Shown here piece after piece: positions 12,126 to 31,407 of a stretch of 64,000 nt of DNA. Origin of the DNA: Pontederia crassipes (taxonomy: Eukaryota > Streptophyta > Magnoliopsida > Commelinales > Pontederiaceae); assembly GCA_030549335.1 (NCBI GenBank), contig CM060194.1:34802171-34866170 (forward strand). The letters are read 5' to 3'. Position 1 is the stretch's first letter, and each line of letters starts with the position of its first letter. The notes under the pieces were generated by a model, which was given only the letters and a program-made list of their open reading frames with translations, was not told the origin of the DNA and made no database searches. The position numbers were made by a program, and so were the translations under genes.

Positions 12126-15100
12126 ATGGAGGGCCACCAGAACGGCAGCCCCCCGCCGGAGGCTGACGACGAGCCGGTCATCGGCCCCGGCCCTGCCGCT
12201 CGCGCCCCCCCTAAGCGCCCGCTTCAGTTCGAGCACGCCTACCTCGACGCACTGCCGTGTGCTCAAATGTAAACCCTCTCCCCTTTCATAGCTTCATCCC
12301 AACTGTACACCCATTGGTCGCGATTTTGCTGGTCCAGGGGATGTTGTCCTGGTGATTTCTCGCCGTTCGCTCGTGCGTGGAGTAACTTGTTCGATTTCTT
12401 GCAGGTACGAGAAGAGTTACATGCATCGCGATGTGGTCACTCACGTAGCCGTCTCGCCCGCGGACTTTTTCATCACTGGAAGCGCTGATGGTGAGTGTTT
12501 AGCCGTTTCTAGCTGAGCCTCTCATAGCCTTCCTATCTACTTTTCTTTTTATTTTTTATTTTTATTTTCAAGTACTAAATTAAAACTACATTTTAGAGGG
12601 AATTCTGTTGCTCGCCTGGTAAATTGCATCTTCAGTATTATTTTGATGTATTCTTTTATTATTTTGTTTGATTTGCGATCAGTAGTTCAGGGATTCGTAT
12701 CCCCGTTTGAATTGTTGCGTTTTGGAGCCAATGATCGCAAGTTAGTCAACAATCTTGACATTTAGTGATGCAATTTTGTCATTCTGGCCTCTTATTTTGT
12801 GTTTGTTTGTCGTAGGGCATTTGAAATTTTGGAAGAAGAAGGCTGTGGGTATTGAGTTTGCCAAACATTTCCGATCACATCTTGGTCCTATAGAAGGCTT
12901 GGCAGTAAGTTGTCTATACTTTATTTTCATGCCTACGTTACCATTTTAACCAGTACATGTTTGTAGTCTTACTTAGATAACGGTATTTTTTTGTTCCGCA
13001 TTGAGCTATGCCTATAATTTATGTTTTAAATATTGCTACAATTTATTGATTATTGGATTGTGTAATCACAAAATAAGAAAAATATGAATTGAAAATCAAT
13101 TAAAAATAATGATGCCTTTTCCAAACTTACTTAGACATTGATTTCCTTATTGAGTTAAAATTTGTTGACCAATTAGGGTTCCAAGAAATATCTGGTACAG
13201 AAAACCATGAGAAAAATATGATGCCCATCACATTGTAAAGTGCATTCCTGTCAATAGAGCTAAATACCAGGGAGAGATGGTATTTTGATCTTATATTCTT
13301 GATTACCCATGTGGCTTTTACGAGGGTGACTCATTGCCAAGGACAATTCTTAGTCTAACTTGGTTTTTGCCCTATAGTAAAACCATTCACTCCCTTCCGC
13401 AGGTTTTAACTGTTTAACAACAACAACAACAACAAAGCCTTATCCCACTAGGTGGGGTCGGCTTTGATCCATGTTCATGAGATTCGACAGGGTTTTACGC
13501 TGGCTGCTGCTAACACAACCTTCCTCCTTCGTCTGGGCTTGGGACCGGCTATAAAACATAGGCGGAGTTTTATATAAGAGTATAGCTAGATTTAAATTGT
13601 AAAAGGAGTTATTGTTATATTGGACTACTGTTACATTGCTGGATACATAATCCATAACTCATACATTAGTTTAAATTGACATTAGGTGTCTTATAGAATA
13701 GTTGTATGAAAGAAAGAAGTTTACCAGAAATTTCTTGATTTTGGCATACTAGTGACCCAACAAGTCCATTGACGATCGTTGTAGAAAAAAAAATTGTAAT
13801 TGGACATGATATCAGATAAATGTTGTTATTAACATAATAAAGAACACCAAATCTAATAATGCATATATTTAAGAAGGAAACCTTATATCAGTGATCAAGT
13901 GCATACAGGAGATCCACGGAGCACATCTATAGCCATTTTGACGGCACATTTTCCAGGAAGAGACTTAATGCAAGATAGTAATAGGAATGATTCTTGTGCC
14001 ACATCTCTCGTTTTTGTTTCTCGAGTGCAATTATCACAATGTCCACAGGCATTTGCATTTTTGTGTGTTAAGTTTATCCTTATAATGCCAGTGGCTGTCA
14101 ATTATGATGTTCTTTAGTAATGCAGGTCAGTGTTGATGGCTTACATTGTTGTACAATTTCTGATGATCGATCTGTGAAGATCTATGATGTTGTTAACTAT
14201 GACATGATGGTTATGATGCGCCTCCCATTTGTTCCTGGAGCTGTCGAATGGGTGTATAGACAGGGGGACGTGAAAGCTAAACTTGCTATTTGCGACCGGA
14301 ACTCGTGCAATGTTTACATATATGATGCACATGCTGGTTCAAATGAATCAATAATTTCAAGAGAGGTTTCTTTTTCTTGACCTGTGTTTGGAAGCTCTCT
14401 AGAGGTGATGCCCTTGTTGAATTCTTTTCTGCAGTAATTGATATCCATTTTCCTGTTCAGATCCACATGGGACCTATACTTGTTATGAAGTACAATCACA
14501 CACATGACGTTGTTATATCAGCGGATGAAAAAGGAGTCCTCGAGTACTGGTGCCCTGCTACGCTCCGTTTTCCGGAATATGGGTTCGTTTTTTGTTGATT
14601 CCAGTTGTCTTTAGCTTCTATCTTTGTGATGTATCAACTTGGTTGGATTTTTTTTATTATTGCTTGTCGAAGTTGATATTTTTATAACATTTTGTCTCGC
14701 GTCTTACATGCAGTGTGGGCTTCAAGTTTAAAACTGATACCAATTTATTTGATATTGCAAAATGCAAGACATCAGTATCTTCAATTGAGGTAAAAACATA
14801 TTTGTGATTTTCTTTATTTTTCTTCTACTTTTATTTTATGCTGTACAGATAATTGGAAAAATATTATTGAAGCTGCTATTTTTTAGTGAACGATGCATAG
14901 ATCACAGTATTGGTTATAGAAAAGTGACAGATATGTCCAGAATCCAGATTGATAAGCTGATATTTGCAATGTTAAGCTCTTCTCTTTCTAATGTTTGTGG
15001 CCACCATGGCCAGGATGTTTTGTGGGTGAAAGTTTTTATGATTGGGTATGTACATGGTTAATTTTGCATTGTGAAGAATAGTAGGATAAAATGTATGTGT

Positions 15101-18100
15101 GAGTCAATTATTTATTAACGGTGGTTTAAAAAAATATATTTATTAACACCATGTGAAGTCTAATTCTGTTCATAAGATCTTAAATATGTAGTTGTGATTC
15201 ACAGTTAAACTATCGATTTAAGGAATTGTACCATCCATTTATATACTATCCATAAATTCTTCTAAAAAAAATCTACCCATAAATGGATAGTTCTAAGCTT
15301 GAATCACAGCTGTAGGTTTAAGATCTGGTTAAGATTAAACTTTATACAATGTTTATAAATAGTCGGTTCACACAAATGTTGAACCGAAAATAGTATTGGG
15401 AATAAGATCAACAATTTATTTTCAAGTGCTTTGAAATTTGGAGACATAAGTTTACCAAAATGGTCATTGTAAGCAATGGAATTCACAACTCATCCTGACA
15501 TTTTAAATCTTCTTGTCTAGATTTCCGTTTGTACATTAAACTTGTGTATACATTTGCATTTGGATATGAGAAGGCTGATATTCAGATGCTCCTTATATGC
15601 AAACTTTTTGATATCTAATATGACATGCTGTGGTAAAATTGCAGCTTTCTATGTTCTGATCTTTTGAATTTTGACTTACTGTTTGCTTCCGCTAGTCTTC
15701 AAACTGGTTATACTAATGAGATCCCTCAGATTATTGTGACTGTTTAGTTTCTTTCTTTTGTCTTTTGTTAATTCATGAGTAAGTTTACATGGTTTTTCAA
15801 ACTTTAATTATTATGTTATGACATGAAGAGCGAATGAAGCACAAATGCTTATTGTGATTTTGATAGTGAAATATGTTCCTGTTTTTTCGCTGTTTCATAT
15901 TGTGATCTTTGTTTTCTCTTATTTTTGTTAGGTGAGCCCAGATGGCAGCCAATTTGTTGTGACATCTCCTGATCGCAGGATCCGTGTGTTTTGGTTCAGG
16001 ACTGGTAAACTAAGGCGAATTTATGATGAGTCTCTTGAGGTAATTAGTGCCATGGATCAGTGCTTCCAAAAAAGGTCCAAAGTAACTATCCTCCACCTTA
16101 AAGGAAACTACTTAAACTATATTTGGTTGTTAGGTGGCCCAAGACCTACAAAGAAGTGACGTTCCTTTATATCACCTTGAAGCTATTGATTTTGGGCGAA
16201 GAATGGCCGTTGAAAAAGAAATAGAGAAAACAGAAAATGTTCCACAACCAAATGCCATTTTTGACGAGAGCTCTAATTTTCTTATTTATGCTACTCTATT
16301 GGGCATAAAAGTAAGGTTTTTCTTTCATTGAAATTATCTTTTTTTGTTCCTTAGAAATTGTCTAATTCATTCATATTATTAAAAAAATGAATTTAACTTT
16401 TAGTCTAGAAACTCCTCAATGTTATTTTCTCTTATAAATTATGATTCAATAATTTACTTTAACCTGACAGATTGTAAATTTGCACACAAATAAAGTTGCA
16501 CGCATACTTGGGAAGGTGGAGAACAATGATAGATTCTTAAGAATTGCTTTGTACCAAGGGGATAAGAGCAATAAAAAGGTCAGGAAGATTCCTGCAGCTG
16601 CTGCAAATGTCAATGAAAGTAAAGAACCTTTGGTAGATCCTACGCTTCTTTGCTGTGCTTTCAAGAAACACCGAATCTACTTGTTCAGGTATTATATTAC
16701 ATCTTGTTCACTTACCACTTATGCGCTTACTCATTTTATAAATGGTACTTCTGAACTTTGTATAAAAAACAACTCTGGCTCTTTTATGCAATCTTTTAAT
16801 TTATGATAATATATCTTCTCTATGCTTCTTTTAGATCTAGTAATAATCCATGTATCAAGGGCCTTCTTGGAGCTTTTAAGCCAAAATTTAATACACCTAG
16901 CTAGTCAATAATTTATTTTCTTAAATGATAATGTTGCGAAATTATATCACATTGCATTCGTAATTGTGACCTATCATTAACAGTCGTAGAGAACCTGAAG
17001 AACCTGAAGATGCAACTAAAGGACGTGATGTCTTTAATGAGAAACCACCTCCTGAAGAGCTTTTGGCTGTGTCTGATCTTGGTAAAGCTGCAACAACTTC
17101 CCTCCCAGATAATGTGGTAATTGTTCGACCTTAAACATACATCCTGTGTTATTGTCTTCCTATTAAAAGAATGCTATAGTGCTGTAACTTTGTAACACAT
17201 TTTTTGGCAATTTGAATTACTCACATATTTCAGCTACTGGAATCTGAAATAAGACACCTCAGTCATATGGTATCAATAAAAGGACCAAGTCTTCTAAAAT
17301 GTGATAGTGTACTTTAAAAAGTTGGTATTGAGGTTTTTAAAGTTCCATTTAGTACTAATTAATGACATGTTTGGCAGTATCAATCTTGTTACATGTCCTC
17401 TCAAAAAGGGAAAAATGTTATTTTTGTGCTGCAATGTCTAAATTTTTGATCATGTTTTTCCAGGTTTTACATACATCTTTTGGTGATATTCATCTAAGAT
17501 TATACCCAGAAGAGTGCCCTAAAACTGTGGAGAATTTCACAACTCATTGTAGAAATGGGTATTATGATAATCTCATTTTCCATCGTGTAATCAAAGGGTT
17601 CATGATACAAACTGGGGATCCTTTGGGAGATGGTACTGGTGGACAATCTATATGGGGAAGGGAATTTGAAGATGAATTCCACAAAAGGTAATTTAGGTAC
17701 TTCATTTTACAGTTTTTTACTTATTGTGAAACTTGTCTGCTTATGAGAAACTAGGACAAACAAAGAGTACAAGTGATTTCTATGTTAAAACTTTTCTTTT
17801 AGCGATTAGCACTCATGTTACTACTAATAGTGTTTGTTTATTTTGTGATCCCTCTTGTGTAAGTATTATTAAGGCTAGTTAATCATTAGTATTTCCTGCA
17901 TGCTTGCAGTTTAAGGCACGACCGGCCTTTCACATTGTCAATGGCTAATGCTGGGCCTAACACCAACGGCTCTCAGTTCTTTATTACCACTGTGGCCACA
18001 CCGTGGCTGGACAATAAGCACACTGTTTTTGGCAGAGTTGTCAAGGGGATGGATGTTGTTCAGGTAAGGTTTCTAACAAATCTTCAGCAGTTAAAGATTT

Positions 18101-18253
18101 TGCATACAACTCAAAAAAAAAATTGCATACAAGCTAACTCGTGTTTCGCTGTTGATGTTCTGTGAATAGGCAATAGAGAAGGTGAAGACAGATAAGAATG
18201 ACAAACCACATCAGGATGTAAAGATTTTGAATGTTACAGTTCCAAAGTCTTAG
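12126..18253 (+). CDS. CYP71: CYP71-type cyclophilin: WD40 repeats plus peptidyl-prolyl isomerase domain
   Basis: Thirteen exons: 12126-12268, 12405-12490, 12816-12904, 14126-14365, 14461-14582, 14714-14789, 15932-16039, 16134-16310, 16471-16688, 16984-17116, 17464-17687, 17910-18063, 18170-18253. All phases join cleanly into 617 residues, close to Arabidopsis CYP71 (about 630). WD40-type repeats fill roughly residues 60-340, for example [17 protein letters not shown] and [16 protein letters not shown]. The cyclophilin domain runs from about 465 to the end with catalytic Arg505 in [14 protein letters not shown], Gln513, GSQFFITT and the Trp of [12 protein letters not shown], so it should be active. 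In Arabidopsis this nuclear protein links histone and chromatin factors to organ development. Intron 3 holds an RTE-derived short element; introns 6 and 12 hold tiny A-tail insertions. Confidence 0.93.
13418..13571 (-). mobile_element. RTE-derived short element, copy A, in CYP71 intron 3
   Basis: Read on the minus strand it runs from AACTCCGCCTAT through GCCGGTCCCAAGCCC to AGTGGGATAAGGC and a (TTG)n tail. It matches copies B, C and E but has diverged in the middle and lacks about 30 bp of the central join. No target duplication was found. Confidence 0.75.
15109..15147 (+). mobile_element. A-tail micro-insertion in CYP71 intron 6
   Basis: The 11-bp direct repeat TATTTATTAAC (15109-15119 and 15137-15147) flanks a 17-base insert, GGTGGTTTAAAAAAATA. 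This looks like an extremely 5'-truncated retroinsertion or a duplication with filler. The low-complexity flank makes it one of the weaker cases. Confidence 0.4.
18100..18132 (+). mobile_element. A-tail micro-insertion in CYP71 intron 12
   Basis: The 10-bp repeat TTGCATACAA (18100-18109 and 18123-18132) flanks only CTC followed by about 10 A. This is what remains if a poly(A)-tailed retroelement is truncated almost to its tail. Confidence 0.5.
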
Positions 18254-18835
18254 TATCACTTTGCTGGACTTGAGGTTATTCATGAGGTACACTACTACTG
18301 TGAAATTATTGATTTTGACATACGGACATAGTAGTCATGTTTGTCGGGTTTGGAGAAGTGAAGTCATTTATGTACGGGTTCTTCCTGTATCTCATATTAA
18401 TCTTGTTTTTTGTGGTTCAACATTGTCAAACTCGTAAATTGGATTTGATGTGAAAAGGCTAGGTACACGGAGATAATGGGATCATAACATGGGAGACAAA
18501 GACTTGAATCTACTAAGGATAAATATGGTAATAGCTAATATTCATTAATGAAGTCTGTTTTCCAATACAGCTCATAGAGGGTTTCCCTCAAAAAAAAAAA
18601 AGAGGGTATTTATAGGTTTCTAAGTTCCCATATACCAAACAACAAATAATCTGAATTAAAGGAAAACTAATAAAAGTTAAGCTAATTAAAGAAAATCTAA
18701 TATAAGGAAGACTAAACTAATGTGCTATATTAAAGGTTCATAATTAGAGAACAACTACTAAGGCGAAGGCCCCATAATTCCATTCTTGTCTGACATCAGG
18801 ATGATTCTACCAAATTTCTATTTTGAAGTATCTGC

Positions 18836-18879
18836 ATATTCATTTTTGTTTTTTTTTGAGAGAGTATATTCATTTTTGT
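18836..18879 (-). mobile_element. A-tail micro-insertion downstream of CYP71
   Basis: The 14-bp repeat ATATTCATTTTTGT (18836-18849 and 18866-18879) flanks TTTTTTTTGAGAGAGT. On the minus strand this is ACTCTCTC followed by A8, the same kind of end as the L1 at 57662 (CTTCTC then poly A). Confidence 0.55.
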
Positions 18880-19898
18880 ATGAGACAAAAAAGACAGTTG
18901 AAAAACATCAACATATGAAATCTCTAAGATACTAATAAGCAAGGGTATTTGCAAATCATTCATATAACATAAATTTAACTATACAAGTAATACTATGCCA
19001 TTCTAGAATCTAGTTAAATTGATGACAATGTAAAACAAGCATAACTGAAAAAAATGCTACTAATAAATTAAGAAAAAGCTCCCCTGCACATGAGAGGGGC
19101 ATTTTGCATCCAAGAAGAGTGGAAAAGAACTCCCTTCAAAGTTTCAAGAACATGGACTGTGGCAACAGCCAAAGCAAACATAAAAGATATGGAGCCTGTG
19201 TTATTCATAATCAAACACAGAGAAAACAAAAACAATATCACTCAGAAGAGAAGCATTCGTGCCGATGATGTTCTGCCTTGCTTCTTGGTAGAGATAGCTT
19301 GCGTCTGCTTGTGAACAAAGATCATTTGCGAAATAAAACTTCTGGCAGGGAGACATGTTTGCGGAGCAAACCTACTCGCAATCTACAACTCTCCACTCTC
19401 GAGCACGTCTTCTTGCAGCAGAAGGGGAGGGCTTCTCACTTCTCTTCTGCTAAGAGGCTGAGAGAAGCGGGTGGAGAGAGGAGAGAGATCTGGCTAGACA
19501 GCAATGCACGGATGAAGCGGTGAATGACAAGAAAAGCTAACGAGAACTGCATCAACGCCAAAAGACATTTGTTGGCAAACTGCAGTGGGGAACAGTAGAA
19601 GCGGCTAATGGCAGCAGCAACGGCGAACTGCGTGGAGATTGTTAAACGGCAAAGGGTGGGTACAGCAGTAAATGCAGTTGCCTTGATGAAGATCTGTTTG
19701 GATGTGTTTGAATTGGATCTTGACGATTTGCTTAGGGCATCACATGGAACCCATCAGACCCTGGTAAAGAGAAAAAAATGGTTGGATACACCATCTCCAG
19801 TTTAGGAGCTCTGAATGAGTCTGCTCATTTTGCTTGTTGGGATCGTAGACTCAGACGATTCTACTCGTGATTTGACAGCATCGCTTTAGTTGCAAGAC

Positions 19899-19941
19899 AA
19901 CTTTAGATGATTTTCTGCTAAAAAAAAACTTTAGATGATTT
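19899..19941 (+). mobile_element. A-tail micro-insertion in the CYP71-MDHAR spacer
   Basis: The 15-bp repeat AACTTTAGATGATTT (19899-19913 and 19927-19941) flanks TCTGCTAAAAAAA. Perfect target-like duplication with an insert of only 13 bases. Confidence 0.55.
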
Positions 19942-21989
19942 AACTGATTCAGAGGCATAAAAGTTTTATTCTGTGTTATCTTGACTTGTATGGTTTTGAG
20001 CTTTCCTCACAAAATAACAAATGCAATCCTAGGTAAATGATATTGCTAACCAAATCACTGTGACCTGAAATTAGATTGAATATTTTATTAATAATTTGTA
20101 TTGAGAACCATTTCTACTAAACATAAAAGGAGCAATCTCTTCAGGTTTCTTGCACCTGCTAAGCTAATTTGCAGATGAATTAAACAAAAAGCTCCACTGC
20201 GGGAAGGTAGATTGTAGAAACAAGAAATTGCTTAGCTTTGCTCTAATATTTCACTTCTTTTATGACTTCTTTCGTGCATCAATTGCATTGTGTCAGTTCT
20301 TTTGTAATAATTATCATTGTATTTTTGTTTCCAGCGTTTGTCTTATCTTCGGATTTAGCTGCGATGGTGCGCTGCTTCTCACTGTATCAGTAACCCACAT
20401 TCTGCATCGAACTTCTTCAATTTAATTACCACCTCATTTTCGGATTGATTGTGGAGAAGGAATACAAGCCTGGAGTACTTGGTTAGCACTTTGGTACGAC
20501 GGAGATAATGTCCACTGCTGGAGTCGAGCAAGCTTTTCACCGAGCTCAATGAAATCGTCAATTAGTCTAACTTCATGCCACCTACCCCGTTGGATATTCT
20601 GAACTCGTTCGCTTTCACGATTAATCTTTCACGATTAATCTTTCTGATTGCCTAGGGAGCGGAGGGGTAGGCATATGCCTCAGGCCTCAGCCATGGCCTA
20701 AGGAATCATAATTTCTGAAATGCACGAATCCTGATGGAATCTGTGCCAACATATTTATTCCCCTCCATGTTATGGAGAAAAGATATGCCTTTTTTAATCT
20801 TTAAGTAGGGATACCTTTTTTACTTCAAGTTTCATGCTTTCGTCTTCCTTTGTTTAGTGCATAGCATTTGCCCTGCCCCGCTATCCACCTGCCACCATCT
20901 TATCTCGTACCCTGCCGGAGCATTTCTACCATTCTCTCTTTCTTTTTGGAGATGGAGAAATTTGACTTGGAGTTGAGTTGAATTTAATGCATGTTCTGGT
21001 GTGAACAGAATATTTTCAATAAAGAACTCTTATTTATTTGAACTCACATCATTCTGGATACTTCTAGAAGCAGGCAACGCATGTGAACTTGCTGTCAGTG
21101 CTTTCAAAACACGGCTTCGTTTTCATGGTCCGGTGATTTAAATATCTGATTTTAGTTTCATTCATTAATTAATAGTTTGAATTATCGAGGCTGTCAAATT
21201 TGTAAATTTAGTGTTTTTAAAAATCCAGCTTTATTCCAAGCACAAGTTTCCATTTTCTTCTGTAACATGAATTGCTTCGCGTTATTGTTTCTTTTTTTTT
21301 CCTGAACATGAATTGCCCTAACATGTGAACACGATCTCTTCAGCTAGTCGACCATATACCTAACATAAAAATGCGAACTACATAATTCTTCTTTTCTCAT
21401 ATTTTTTCCACTTCAAAAAATATTTTATATCTTCTTTTCCTTAGAAATAATATCCATGTGCACAAACAGAAATTGAATGTAGATAATCAATCATTAAGGA
21501 CGTAATTTGCACCTGACATGCGATAACTGCACCAGTCGATCAATACGTAATATGTCATTTTCTTTTTTTTCTCCCACTTTTACCGCTATCTTTCATCAAT
21601 TATAAATACCGAAAATCTTGAACAGCATTAGGTATATCTCTATTCTTATTTTTATTTTATTAGGAAAGTGGTGCGGACGTGATAAATATGACTCTCAATA
21701 AAAAATTTAACTTAAAATTAATACCTTATTTAACTCCATCCTCAATTCTTATTGGTGTAAAAAAATTACTATTTTTTGTACATCCATTAATTCCTCGGGG
21801 AAAAAATGTTCCAGTCCAACTATTAATTTCTTGATTTGGATTACAGATAATTTCTCGTTTGTTCAATCGGAGAACGCAAATTACACGTCGACCCAACCTC
21901 CTATTTATGGACAAAATGGATCAAGCCGCTTTCACGACTTCGTACCAGCGTAATTGGTGGGCGTCGTGGCCAGTGACACGTCACGGACG

Positions 21990-21998
21990 CTATATATG
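21990..21998 (+). promoter_or_regulatory. Candidate TATA box of the monodehydroascorbate reductase gene
   Basis: CTATATATG lies about 215 bp upstream of the start codon, leaving a plausible 5' leader of about 190 bp. Just upstream is CAGTGACACGTCACGG, which contains ACGT and TGACG-like cores of the type bound by bZIP factors. Inferred from motif and position only. Confidence 0.4.
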
Positions 21999-22213
21999 TT
22001 CCGTAACGCGCCACGAGGCGAATGTAACGCGATACGTATCGTTCTTAAGCATTAACCTCTTCTTTCTATATTTGTCTTCTTCCGCTCGACGCTTTGCCCC
22101 ATAAGTAGAGGCCAATTGGCCCCCTCCGTGGATCATATCTTGCTGCCACCTCTTTTTTGGTAACATAAAAGAACGAGAAAAAAAAAGTCGAGACCTCTTC
22201 TTCGTTTGGATCC

Positions 22214-29025
<6,812 letters not shown>

Positions 29026-30928
29026 GGAGGACAAGCCTGGACAATTACTATGGACATGGGTTCCTGTTGCCAAGATTAGGCACACTTTCTGATATCATGC
29101 ATGAACTTGGTGTGACTGATTGCAGATCTTATACTGCTTAATCGTGATTTATGTATCGGACATTGTTTACATTGTGACTGCCAATAGTGGAAATTTCTAC
29201 TGATGGAATAATGAGTAGTACCTGGTTACGTTGCAATTCTGGTAAAAATATGGAACTGAAAGAAGAAAAAGAACACAATTTGTGTTAGACTCTCGTGTGT
29301 CAAAATAAGAACTAAGAAGATGCAACTACGGGGTAGAATTGGTCCTGGATCATCCACGAGCCAATGCCGGCCCAAGGATGAGGCCACTTAAGCAACTGCT
29401 TATGGCCTGACCCCATATTAAAGCCCATTAATAAATTATTAATCATTATTAATAATTTAAAAATATTATTAAGGGATAATTATTTATGACTCTTATATTA
29501 ATTTAAAATCATTAATAAATATGTATGCTATTTTTATTTCTAATATCATTCATCTAAATCATAATTAATTCATAATAACTAAATATCTTATCTTGTTTAA
29601 TTCAATTTATGAGTTCGTGTCATATTTAATTTGTTCTCAACAATCAATAATACATGAATTAAAATTTTCCATAATTAATCAAATATTACTTTAACTAATT
29701 TTGTTCACAATTAACATTAATTTTGTTCTTTTACAGTAAAGACCTATACTTCAAAATATATTTCTTATTTATTGTCTTAATTAGTAAATTGTTTTAAAGA
29801 TATAATTATATATTTCCGTATCAAAAATTAAAATACGAATTAAATGTAATATATTTTTTTATTTACATTATTATTTTTTATATAATTTCGTTTTAGGGTC
29901 CGAATTTTTTGAGATGACTCTGCCATCCATGTTATAATACAAGTTTCTGTATTAACTTCAGGACTCTTTGTTGGTGATTGCAATCTGCTCGGGCGAATTT
30001 AATTTAATAATTCTTACAGTTCCTCGTAAATGCACATTATGATCACCACTGCAAACTCTACGAGGGTTTCGACATATTTTCACATCATCATCAAATGTAT
30101 AGTTAGGTAGCTGCTGTTGTATCTGAGTTTACTGCTGTTATTATCATTATTTCAGTAATGCATGGTTTTTCTCATGTCATAGGTTCAACTAATAGATGTA
30201 TCTGAGTTTAATGCATCACATCACATATTTAAGCTAATATTGTAAGACCGATGGATCCGGATTATCCAACAAGTCAGGTCGAATTAGTTGACTGAGATCA
30301 AATCAAATGATTGAATGGGATAATATAAATTAATAAAAAAAATAAATAAATTAAAGATATTATTGTAATATTATTAATATGTAGTATCTTATTTCACAAA
30401 AATATAAAATAAAATATAACAAAGTAATAGAATAATTCAAATCAAATAACGTAATAAAATAATTCAAATCAAATATTTTCTAAATAAGTAAATCTTCTGA
30501 TGTAATTATAAATAAACAGAAATATTGACAAAAATTTATATATTATTGAGGAAGAAGTTGAAAAATAAATTCCAAACAAAATTATATAAAAATATATATA
30601 TGTCTAAAAATTTTAATATTTTTTTATATTTTACATTTTACAACTTGATTTATCCGAAACGATCAAACTCGTTGAGTTAATAGATTGAAATCAAATTTTG
30701 AATAAATTTGATCGGATTAAAATAGATTAATTTGATGACCTAACTTTGAAGGACTTTGGGACTATATTATTGCCCGACACCAATCCGACCGTCTAGCAGG
30801 CCAAATTTTACAATACTGTTTTAAAATCATTGGCTTTAAGTTTACTGCATCAGGTAATATTTTTTGTTTCAAAATATGTTTAAGCTCATTGGCTCGCTCA
30901 CCGAGGCCAACAACTTGTACCTGCACGG
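29026..30928. other. Spacer between MDHAR and CSA genes
   Basis: MDHAR 3' UTR at the start, then AT-rich sequence. The stretch 29362-29930 begins with GCCGGCCCAAGGATGAGGCC and ends with TTTTAGGGTCC around an AT-rich core; it may be a decayed MITE, but I could not confirm the termini. No gene recognised. Confidence 0.4.
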
Positions 30929-30934
30929 CACGTG
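30929..30934. promoter_or_regulatory. G-box core upstream of the CSA gene
   Basis: CACGTG within GGCACGTGATGG, 335 bp before the start codon. It is a plausible light- or stress-responsive bZIP/bHLH site; no functional evidence. Confidence 0.3.
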
Positions 30935-31254
30935 ATGGTTGGGCCAACTCTGGTTTGTCGGAGATCTGACGGCTAGAAAAATTTGTCCGAGGACCATCAT
31001 GAACCGTCAGTTTTCCATATCCATAAGACGTCGCAACCGGATAAGTCAAAACAAAACAAAAAAAAAAAAAAAGAGAGAAGGGAAAACAAAGCCCCGGATC
31101 TTCGTCTTTTCGCCTTGTTTTCTTTCCTTGGATTCTTCGGCGGCGAAGGTGGGCGGCAGGAATCGTCGGAGATATCACGCCGTCCCTTTGGGCGTGTAGA
31201 GAGAAGGCGGCGGCGGCGGCGTCGACGGCGGGAGGGGGGAGATCGCCGGGCGAA

Positions 31255-31407
31255 ATGCGAGGTAGGAGATGTGGAAGGAGGTCAGGGACAGGGAAACGGG
31301 AAAGTTATTCCCCAGCTCATTCGCCAGCCGTGTTCGCTCCCAGCGCGTCGGCGCTCTCGACCTTTCTAACGTCAAGGAGGTCGTCAGCCCCCATCATGGC
31401 GCCGTAA
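31255..31407 (+). promoter_or_regulatory. Overlapping upstream ORF at the CSA start
   Basis: An ATG at 31255 opens a 50-codon frame that ends at 31407, past the main start codon at 31269 and in another frame. It follows a GGC-repeat leader (about 31208-31222). Ribosomes starting there would bypass the main ATG, so it could lower translation. Confidence 0.4.

Larger units (their letters stand above)
18254..21989. other. Spacer between CYP71 and monodehydroascorbate reductase genes
   Basis: The first few hundred bases are the CYP71 3' UTR and flank. Frames at 19090-19805 and 20228-20425 have no recognisable domain, and I cannot support a gene. There are two tiny A-tail insertions (separate entries) and a 14-bp tandem repeat, TTTCACGATTAATC, near 20615-20643. 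Confidence 0.4.

Noticed and set aside
15246-15290. Possible micro-insertion (TCTTCT then A8)
   Set aside because: Only CCATAAAT is shared by the flanks, too short in AT-rich sequence.
18575-18615. Possible further micro-insertion (CCCTC then A12 then GAGGG)
   Set aside because: The flanking repeats AGAGGGTTT and AGAGGGTATT are imperfect; the structure could be a simple inverted CCCTC/GAGGG around an A run.
19090-19805. Possible gene downstream of CYP71
   Set aside because: Three moderate frames in different phases, no domain, no convincing splice sites.
21255-21335. AACATGAATTGC repeated around a T run
   Set aside because: The T run is not at the edge of the insert, so it does not fit the retroinsertion pattern of the others.
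30983-31369. 128-codon plus frame with poly-Lys and poly-Arg runs
   Set aside because: Overlaps the CSA leader and first exon in another frame; the runs come from an A tract and the GGC repeat of the leader.
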